NCBI GenBank assembly: GCA_017613995.1
Contig: JAGACT010000071.1
Location: 1 to 10,499, forward strand
Direction: 5' to 3'
From: Eubacteriaceae bacterium
GTDB lineage: Bacteria; Bacillota; Clostridia; Eubacteriales; Anaerofustaceae
Length of the DNA: 10,499 bases
The notes under the pieces were generated by a model. It did no database searches and was not told the origin of the DNA. It saw nothing but the letters and a program-made list of their open reading frames with translations. Below are positions 5,545 through 10,499 of this stretch, one piece after another. The stretch's first letter is position 1, and the number at the start of each line of letters is the position of its first letter. The translations under genes and the position numbers were made by a program.

Positions 5545-7537
5545 TCTGAATCCCCAGCATCCTTCTGAATTCCTCTTCGTCGATGACGGGAACGCCCAGT
5601 TCCAGGGCCTTGTCCCGCTTGCTGCCGGGATCTGCCCCGCACAGCACGTAGGTGGTCTTCTTCGACACGCTGGAGGTGACCTTTCCCCCCGCGTCCTCTA
5701 TCAGCTTAGAGGCCTCCTGGCGGGTGTATCCCGGCAGGGTACCGGTGAGCACGAACACGCTGCCGGCAAGCTTTGCCGAAGAGGGCGTCTGCCCGGTGTA
5801 GGTCATGCCGACCCCCAGGTCCCTTAGCTTTCCGATGAGCTCTATGTTGTCCTCGTCCGAGAAGAAGCTCACTATGCTCTCGGCCATGACGGAGCCTATG
5901 TCGTCTATGGCGGTCAGTTCCTCCTCCGTCGCCTTCATAAGGCTATCCATGTCCCGGTAGTTCCTGGCGAGTATCGCGGCGTTGCGGGCCCCCACGTGGG
6001 GTATGCCCAGGGCGAAGATCAGTTTTTCAAGGCTTCTTTCGCGGCTGCCGTCTATGGCGTCCAGGAGCTTCGAGACGGACTTCTCCCCCAGTCCCTCCAG
6101 GGACACTAGCCTGTCCGCGTGAAGGCGCAGCCCGTAAATGTCCGCCACGTCCGAGATGAAGCCCTCGGCGCACAGGCGGGACACCAGTTCCGTTCCCAGG
6201 CCATCTATCTCCATGGCTCCCTTTGAGACGAAATGCTCCAGGCGCCTCACGGTCTTGGCCTCGCAGTCGGGGTTCACGCACCTGACGGCGGCCTCCCCCG
6301 GCTCCCTTCTTACGGCCTTGCCGCAGACGGGGCATACGGAGGGCATCTCGAATACCTTCTCCTGCCCGGTGCGCTCCTCTTTGAGGCTCATGACCACCTC
6401 GGGGATCACGTCCCCGGCCTTTCTTATAACGACCCGGTCCCCTATGCGGATGTCCTTTAGGGCTATGTTGTCCTCGTTGTGCAGGGTGGCCCGGGACACG
6501 GTGCTTCCCGCCACGGTGACGGGCTCGAGCTCCGCCACCGGGGTCAGCACCCCGGTGCGCCCCACCTGTACGGTGATGTCCCTCAGGACGGTCCTGGCCT
6601 CCTGGGCGCTGTACTTGTAGGCTATGGCCCATTTGGGGGATTTGGCGGTATTTCCCAGCTCCTCCCTCTGGGCGAAGGAATCTATCTTAACCACGGCCCC
6701 GTCGATCTCGTAGGGCAGGGACGGTCTCAGGATGCCCTTCTCCTCTATGATCGAGATGACCTCCTCAATGTCTGAGGCGCTTCTGAGTTCGCTGACCTTA
6801 AAGCCCTGATCCGCCAGAAGGGCGAGGGCCCCGGAATGGGACGAGGGGGAAACACCCTCGATCCTCTCCAGGTTGAATACGAAAATGTCGAGCTTCCTCT
6901 GGGCCGTGACGGCGGGATCGAGCTGTCTCAGGGAGCCCGCTGCGGCGTTTCGGGGATTGGCAAAGAGGGCAAGTCCCTCCGTCTCCCGCCGGGCGTTGAG
7001 CTCCTCGAATTCGTTTTTGTACATGATGACCTCGCCACGGACGGTCACATCCAGCGGGTCCTTCAGCTTCTTCGGCACGGAGGGGATGGTGCGGATGTTT
7101 CTGGTGATGTCCTCCCCCGTGACTCCGTCCCCCCGGGTGGCTCCCAGGATGAGTTCGCCCTTTTCATAAGTCAGCACCACCGTGAGGCCGTCGAACTTGT
7201 TCTCGCACACGTAGGTGTAGCTCTCCTCCCCCAGGGCCTTTTTTATCCTGGAGTCGAAGGCCCTCAGGTCATCGGCGCTGAAGGCGTTGGCCAGGGAGAG
7301 CTGGGCCGTGGCGTGGGTGACCTTCGAAAAGCCCTCCTTCGCCCTTCCTCCCACGTTCACCGTGGGGGAATCGCTCCTTCTGAGGGAGGGATGGTCCTCC
7401 TCCAGGGATACCAGTTCCGCCATGAGCAGGTCGTATTCCTCGTCGGACACCGCGGGGGCGTCCTCCTCGTAGTAGAGCCGGTTGTATTCCAGCAGAAGAT
7501 CTGTAAGTTCGTTTATCCTTTTTTCAGCGGGATCCAT
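5537..7537 (-). CDS. ligA: NAD+-dependent DNA ligase
   Basis: LigA seals nicks in duplex DNA during replication and repair, using NAD+ and releasing NMN and AMP. The 666-residue protein has all domains: Ia (YNRLYYEEDAPAVSDEEYD), the adenylation domain with active-site lysine K114 in KFDG, the OB fold (about 312-390), a zinc finger with C402, C405, C420 and C425, helix-hairpin-helix repeats (LEGLGEKSVSKLL, LGIPHVGARNA, IDDIGSVMAESI) and a C-terminal BRCT domain (about 589-660, VLTGTLPGYTRQEA). The ATG at 7535-7537 is chosen because GGGAGGA (7547-7553) lies nine bases upstream; the TTG at 7544-7546 would sit directly on that site. It overlaps rnhC by 14 bp and ispE by 8 bp, indicating one translationally coupled operon. 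The bases around the lysine read CENKFDG where EPKxDG is common; K, D and G are kept. Confidence 0.97.
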   Translation of the reverse strand: MDPAEKRINELTDLLLEYNRLYYEEDAPAVSDEEYDLLMAELVSLEEDHPSLRRSDSPTVNVGGRAKEGFSKVTHATAQLSLANAFSADDLRAFDSRIKKALGEESYTYVCENKFDGLTVVLTYEKGELILGATRGDGVTGEDITRNIRTIPSVPKKLKDPLDVTVRGEVIMYKNEFEELNARRETEGLALFANPRNAAAGSLRQLDPAVTAQRKLDIFVFNLERIEGVSPSSHSGALALLADQGFKVSELRSASDIEEVISIIEEKGILRPSLPYEIDGAVVKIDSFAQREELGNTAKSPKWAIAYKYSAQEARTVLRDITVQVGRTGVLTPVAELEPVTVAGSTVSRATLHNEDNIALKDIRIGDRVVIRKAGDVIPEVVMSLKEERTGQEKVFEMPSVCPVCGKAVRREPGEAAVRCVNPDCEAKTVRRLEHFVSKGAMEIDGLGTELVSRLCAEGFISDVADIYGLRLHADRLVSLEGLGEKSVSKLLDAIDGSRERSLEKLIFALGIPHVGARNAAILARNYRDMDSLMKATEEELTAIDDIGSVMAESIVSFFSDEDNIELIGKLRDLGVGMTYTGQTPSSAKLAGSVFVLTGTLPGYTRQEASKLIEDAGGKVTSSVSKKTTYVLCGADPGSKRDKALELGVPVIDEEEFRRMLGIQNE

Positions 7538-8384
7538 CTGTGGCAATCCTCCCTGTGTTTCTGAAGTTTATCTTGCACACCTCCTCCAGGGCGTCGGTGC
7601 CGTAGGCTGCCGCGAAACGCTCGGCGGCTTCGTCCGCCGCATTCCCCGCTCCCGCGCAGAATTCGATACCGTACTTCTCCCCCATCTCGGTGAGGCGCTT
7701 TCTGTAGACGCTCCTGGCCAGGATGCTGGCGGCGGCCACCGCCAGGTTCTCCTCCGCCCTGTGGGCCAATGTGAGCTCGATGCCGCTGCCGGAAAGGGCC
7801 TTTTCCATCTTCTGCGGTGTGGTGAACTGGTCTATGAGCACCCTGGAGCATCCGCTGCGCCGGGCGGTCTTCACCGCCGCCCGGGCGTGGGCGGCTTCCA
7901 GGATCGTGTTCATGTTGGGGCAGGACGAATACAGCCTGTTGAAGGATCCCGCCGACAGCTCCACCACCGTATAGACGGGGCAGATGCGGATGATCGTGTC
8001 CCTCAGTTCGTCGATGCGCCCGTCGGACAGCTTCTTGGAGTCCCTGACGCCGGCAGAAGCCAGAGCGGAATACATAAGCTCGTCGCAGTAGACGCAGGAT
8101 ACCACCAGGGGGCCGAACCAGTCCCCCTTCCCCGCTTCGTCGGATCCGCAAAGGGGCGGTGAAAGCAGGGGGAAGCCCTCCTTGGGGGCGGAGAGCAGCA
8201 TCTTCAGCCTTTCGTCCTTAAGCTGGGACAGATCCAGTGTGCTCTTTCCCTTTTTATTCGTATAAAGCCTTATGTTTCCGGCATCTCCGAGCTTAAGCTG
8301 CACGCCGTAGGGGATGGCCTTCTCCTCCGTCGGGACATATCCCTCCCTCAGAAGAAGTTCCTTTATATCGTTTATGTTTTCCAT
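7524..8384 (-). CDS. rnhC: Ribonuclease HIII
   Basis: RNase HIII cleaves the RNA strand of RNA-DNA hybrids, helping to remove primers and R-loops. The 286 residues hold an N-terminal TBP-like substrate-binding domain (about 1-70, with YGVQLKLGDAGNIRLYTNKKGKSTLDLSQL in its core pattern, here cited in part) and the catalytic domain beginning with GSDEAGKGDWFGPLVV (80-95; D82 and E83 catalytic). VRDSKKLSD (113-121), PNMN (156-159), IDQF (D185) and AVAAASILAR (215-224) follow. The N-terminal domain and the DEAGKGDWFGP form separate HIII from HII. The only plausible start is the ATG at 8382-8384, yet there is no ribosome binding site and a TATAAT box ends nine bases before it. First gene of the unit rnhC-ligA-ispE-hydrolase. 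Confidence 0.95.
   Translation of the reverse strand: MENINDIKELLLREGYVPTEEKAIPYGVQLKLGDAGNIRLYTNKKGKSTLDLSQLKDERLKMLLSAPKEGFPLLSPPLCGSDEAGKGDWFGPLVVSCVYCDELMYSALASAGVRDSKKLSDGRIDELRDTIIRICPVYTVVELSAGSFNRLYSSCPNMNTILEAAHARAAVKTARRSGCSRVLIDQFTTPQKMEKALSGSGIELTLAHRAEENLAVAAASILARSVYRKRLTEMGEKYGIEFCAGAGNAADEAAERFAAAYGTDALEEVCKINFRNTGRIATDGSR
7547..7553 (-). promoter_or_regulatory. Ribosome binding site that fixes the ligA start
   Basis: GGGAGGA on the minus strand, nine bases before the ATG at 7537 and inside the 3' end of rnhC. Its position excludes the TTG at 7546 as start. Confidence 0.75.
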
Positions 8385-8392
8385 TTGTATTG

Positions 8393-8421
8393 ATTATATA
8401 ACTTACGGCAGAAGAATGCAA
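8393..8421 (-). promoter_or_regulatory. Promoter of the rnhC-ligA-ispE-hydrolase operon, predicted to give a leaderless mRNA
   Basis: Minus strand: -35 TTGCAT (8416-8421), 17-bp spacer, perfect -10 TATAAT (8393-8398). The usual distance from the -10 puts the start at about 8384-8387, that is zero to three bases before the rnhC ATG at 8384. Confidence 0.7.
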
Positions 8422-8462
8422 AAGGCATCGGACAAAACCGGTACTGCCGGCTCATAAAAGCA

Positions 8463-8484
8463 TCCCCCGCCCACAGGCGGGGGA
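8463..8484 (-). terminator. Terminator downstream of the esterase gene
   Basis: TCCCCCGCC (minus strand) pairs with GGCGGGGGA across a four-base loop, a nine-pair stem, and is followed by TGCTTTTATG. The T run is short. A weaker second hairpin at 8436-8452 (CCGG-CAGTA-CCGG core) is followed by TTTTG and may act as a back-up. Together they separate the esterase from the rnhC promoter. Confidence 0.65.
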
Positions 8485-8519
8485 CGGGGTATTCAGCTGG
8501 GTTCACATGTGTCCCGGGA

Positions 8520-9767
8520 TCACTTTTTGAAGAGCCTCTTCATAAGATCCCTGGCGGAATATCTCCACACGTCCCACTCATGGTAGCCGGGATAGCAGGC
8601 ATATTCCACGTTGTAGCCCTTTTCACGCAGCTCGGCCACCTGAGCCGACGTGAAGTCATGTCTTCCGTCATCGGTACCGCAGGTGATGAAGGTCAGGTCG
8701 AACCTTTCGTTGTATTCCTCCGGCGAGGTGAAGAGGGCCGCGTACACCTTGTCCATGGGGGTGGCTCCCGGAGGGCCGAAACCCGTGGGGGCCTGTGCCG
8801 TAGTGATGCCCTCGACTGGGAAGCCTCCTCCGGAGGAGAACTGTCCGAGATTCGCGAACACCTCGGGATGCAGGCTGATGATCTGGCGGGACGTTCCGCC
8901 GCCGGCGGAAAGACCTGCGATGCAGCGGCCGCGGCGGTCCGCTATGGTGCGGTAGTTCTCGTCGATGAAGGGAACGATCTCCTTTGAGATGACCTCGGGG
9001 AAGCTGACGTTCTCGAAGAGGTTGTCTCCCACTTCCCTGGGGGCCGTGAAGGACGCCGCCACTATCAGCATCGGCTCCATCTCGCCGGAGGCCAGAAGGT
9101 TGTCTGCGATGTAGTTGAGCTTGCCTTCCCAGAACCAGCCTATCTCGTTCTCTCCGCCTCCGTGCAGGATGTAGAGCACGGGATAGCGTTTGTCGGTTTT
9201 GTCATAATCCTTCGGGGTATAAACGTAAAGGTTGCGCCAGCGTCCGCACATCTCGCTCTTCATGATCTCCATCCTGACGGCGCCGTGGGGCACGTCTTTG
9301 AGAAGGTAGAAATCGTCCTCCTCGGGCACTTCGAAGTAGTTCATGACGTAGGAATTTCCGAAGCCGAAGGGCATGGTGGGATTGAAGGTCAGCACTCCGT
9401 CCACGATGAACACGCAGTAATGGAAACCGCTCCTGATATCCTTTATCTCGGCCTTCCAGTAGCCGTCCTCCCACTTTTCCAGATCGTAGCGTCCCTGCAT
9501 GGAGCCTCCGATGCCGGCGACCTCGACCCTTTTCGCGTCGGGGGCGTAGAAGGTGATGACCACGGTGCCGTCCTCCAGGGTCCTGGCGGCGTGGATGGCC
9601 TCATAGGTCCCTCTGCCGCCTCCTGCGGTGGGCAGCACCACCTTGGAGCCGTAGGCGGGATCCAGGAAATGTCTCTCGGGGGACGTGGGCACCAGTCTGC
9701 GGTACACCTGCTCGAAATTCAGGGGATTCTCGTATATGGCCTGATTGTCTCTAATTTCTTTTTTCAT
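8520..9767 (-). CDS. Enterochelin-esterase-like / CE1-type alpha/beta-hydrolase
   Basis: The 415-residue protein has two parts. Residues about 50-150 form an immunoglobulin-like domain of the glycogen-branching-enzyme type (VVITFYAPDAKRVEVAG, then YDLEKWEDGYWKAEI). Residues about 160-415 form an esterase: YPVLYILHGGGENE (oxyanion region), nucleophile S287 in AGLSAGGG, acid probably D366 or D367 in CGTDDGRHD, and H396 in GYHEWDVWR. This layout occurs in enterochelin esterases and in feruloyl or acetyl-xylan esterases of carbohydrate esterase family 1. There is no signal peptide, so it acts in the cytoplasm, on an imported substrate if it acts on a sugar ester or siderophore. The ATG at 9765-9767 has AGGAG seven bases upstream. 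It stands alone with its own promoter and terminator. The substrate cannot be told from sequence. Confidence 0.87.
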   Translation of the reverse strand: MKKEIRDNQAIYENPLNFEQVYRRLVPTSPERHFLDPAYGSKVVLPTAGGGRGTYEAIHAARTLEDGTVVITFYAPDAKRVEVAGIGGSMQGRYDLEKWEDGYWKAEIKDIRSGFHYCVFIVDGVLTFNPTMPFGFGNSYVMNYFEVPEEDDFYLLKDVPHGAVRMEIMKSEMCGRWRNLYVYTPKDYDKTDKRYPVLYILHGGGENEIGWFWEGKLNYIADNLLASGEMEPMLIVAASFTAPREVGDNLFENVSFPEVISKEIVPFIDENYRTIADRRGRCIAGLSAGGGTSRQIISLHPEVFANLGQFSSGGGFPVEGITTAQAPTGFGPPGATPMDKVYAALFTSPEEYNERFDLTFITCGTDDGRHDFTSAQVAELREKGYNVEYACYPGYHEWDVWRYSARDLMKRLFKK

Positions 9768-9801
9768 CAGTCTTCTCCTGGGTTAGTTAATTATTACCGA
9801 T

Positions 9802-9831
9802 ATTTTAACATCACCCGGGCCGCTGTGGCAA
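9802..9831 (-). promoter_or_regulatory. Promoter of the esterase gene
   Basis: Minus strand: -35 TTGCCA (9826-9831), 18-bp spacer, -10 TAAAAT (9802-9807). The hexamers and spacing are the same as in the radical SAM promoter at 2915-2944. Predicted start near 9795, about 28 bases before the ATG. Confidence 0.65.
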
Positions 9832-9875
9832 CACCTTTCACCTCTGAGACAGAAGAATCGTGCTTTCACAGTGCT

Positions 9876-9887
9876 CCGCCGCGGCGG
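9876..9887. other. 12-bp GC-only palindrome between divergent promoters
   Basis: CCGCCG followed by CGGCGG is a perfect dyad, midway between the esterase promoter (9802-9831) and the promoter at 9906-9934. It could be a regulator binding site for either gene. No regulator gene is visible in the window, and such a palindrome can arise by chance in GC-rich DNA. Confidence 0.35.
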
Positions 9888-9905
9888 GTGCGGACATTAT
9901 AATCA

Positions 9906-9934
9906 TTGTGAAAACGCCCCGTTTGGGGTATACT
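9906..9934 (+). promoter_or_regulatory. Promoter of the uroporphyrinogen-decarboxylase-family gene
   Basis: -35 TTGTGA (9906-9911), 17-bp spacer, -10 TATACT (9929-9934). The spacer holds the inverted repeat CCCC-GTTT-GGGG (9917-9928). Predicted start near 9941. Confidence 0.65.
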
Positions 9935-9969
9935 TTCCTCAGATGACAAAGCTATTACGGGAGGTAAAA

Positions 9970-10499
9970 ATGCTTACTAAGAAACAGAATCTTCTTGAGA
10001 CCATCCGGGGCGGGAATCCGGACAGGTTCGTTCAGCAGTACGAGGCCTTCGGCATGATCATGGGCACGCCCCTGAGCCTCATAAACCCCGCTCCAGCCTA
10101 CGGACAGGAGAACGTAGTAAACGCCTGGGGCGTGACCAAGTCATGGCCCACAGGCACTCCGGGAGCGTTCCCGGTGCACACACCGGAAAAGATAGTTATA
10201 AAGGACATCGAGCACTGGAGGGACTACGTGAAGTTCCCGAAGGCGACGTTCACCGCGGGAGAATGGGAACCCTTCATCGGGGCGGCGGAAAAGATCGACC
10301 GGACGGAGCAGTTTGCCACCATGTTCTTCGCCCCGGGAGTCTTCGAGCAGTGCCACTACCTTCTGGAGATCAAAAACTGCCTTATGGACCTTCTGGAATA
10401 CCCCGACGAGATGCATGAGCTGATAGACGCCATCACCGAGTGGGAGCTGGAGTTCGCCGAGGGAGTTTGCACCTACCTGAAGCCCGACGCCCTCTTCCA
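9970..10499 (+). CDS. Uroporphyrinogen-decarboxylase-family protein, N-terminal part (runs off right edge)
   Basis: The first 176 codons are present and open to the edge. NLLETIRGGNPDRFVQQYEA at the start, then ENVVNAWGVTKSWPTGTPGAF and KIVIKDIEHWRDYVKFP, fit the uroporphyrinogen decarboxylase (URO-D) superfamily, in particular the anaerobe proteins related to corrinoid-dependent methyltransferases (MtaA/CmuA side) rather than HemE of haem synthesis. The true HemE N-terminal substrate motif was not seen. Nothing else of the gene set (corrinoid protein, methyltransferase partner) lies within the window; it may follow to the right. The ATG at 9970-9972 has GGGAGG five bases upstream and matches the family start. 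An in-frame ATG at 9943 would add nine residues. Confidence 0.82.
   Translation, partial: MLTKKQNLLETIRGGNPDRFVQQYEAFGMIMGTPLSLINPAPAYGQENVVNAWGVTKSWPTGTPGAFPVHTPEKIVIKDIEHWRDYVKFPKATFTAGEWEPFIGAAEKIDRTEQFATMFFAPGVFEQCHYLLEIKNCLMDLLEYPDEMHELIDAITEWELEFAEGVCTYLKPDALF

Noticed and set aside
7538..7546. TTG start of ligA at 7546
   Set aside because: The GGGAGGA site would be directly adjacent with no spacing; the ATG at 7537 has nine bases.
8504..8511. Palindrome CACATGTG near the esterase stop
   Set aside because: Only eight bases, no supporting arms, and it lies downstream of the gene; chance is sufficient.

Overview
The window reads as chromosomal DNA of a GC-rich, low-complexity-tolerant Bacillota, most likely an anaerobic clostridial lineage. 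This is inferred from gene content: an RNase HIII, a rimP-nusA-ylxR-infB cluster with a YlxR protein, a cysteine-hydrolase of the type common in Clostridia, and a uroporphyrinogen-decarboxylase-family protein of the methyltransferase-related kind seen in anaerobes. Ribosome binding sites of the GGAGG type precede most genes. Genus or species cannot be named from the sequence. No rRNA, tRNA, CRISPR array, insertion sequence, phage gene or integrase was seen.

Layout. (1) 1-2822, minus strand: the translation/transcription cluster rimP-nusA-ylxR-infB, driven by a strong extended -10 promoter at 2794-2822 and running off the left edge inside infB. The visible infB part holds the IF2_N domain followed by a disordered linker that ends in an in-frame 30-bp tandem repeat. 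(2) 2823-2979: a short divergent intergenic region with three T-tracts spaced 11 bp apart. (3) 2980-4104, plus strand: a single-gene unit for an unassigned radical SAM protein, closed by a perfect 13-bp bidirectional terminator. (4) 4145-8384, minus strand: a tightly packed unit rnhC-ligA-ispE-cysteine hydrolase, with 14-bp and 8-bp overlaps and one 17-bp gap. Its promoter lies so close to the rnhC start codon that the mRNA should be leaderless. (5) 8520-9767, minus strand: an esterase of the enterochelin-esterase/CE1 type with its own promoter and terminator. (6) 9970 to the right edge, plus strand: the N-terminal part of a uroporphyrinogen-decarboxylase-family protein, divergent from the esterase.

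How the genes work together. The left cluster couples ribosome assembly (RimP), transcription elongation/termination (NusA), RNA processing (YlxR) and translation initiation (IF-2). The central unit pairs removal of RNA from RNA-DNA hybrids (RNase HIII) with nick sealing (LigA), followed by a step of isoprenoid synthesis (IspE) and a nicotinamidase-like hydrolase; the link between a NAD+-consuming ligase and a possible NAD-salvage enzyme is suggestive but unproven. The radical SAM gene, the esterase and the decarboxylase-family gene are accessory-type single units with no substrate readable from context.

Most of the window is ordinary housekeeping DNA. The points most worth a second look are the orphan radical SAM protein, the leaderless promoter of rnhC, the leader hairpin of the rimP operon, the three-fold IFG(D/E)(D/E) motif in the acidic NusA tail, and the nested 30/90-bp repeat in infB.
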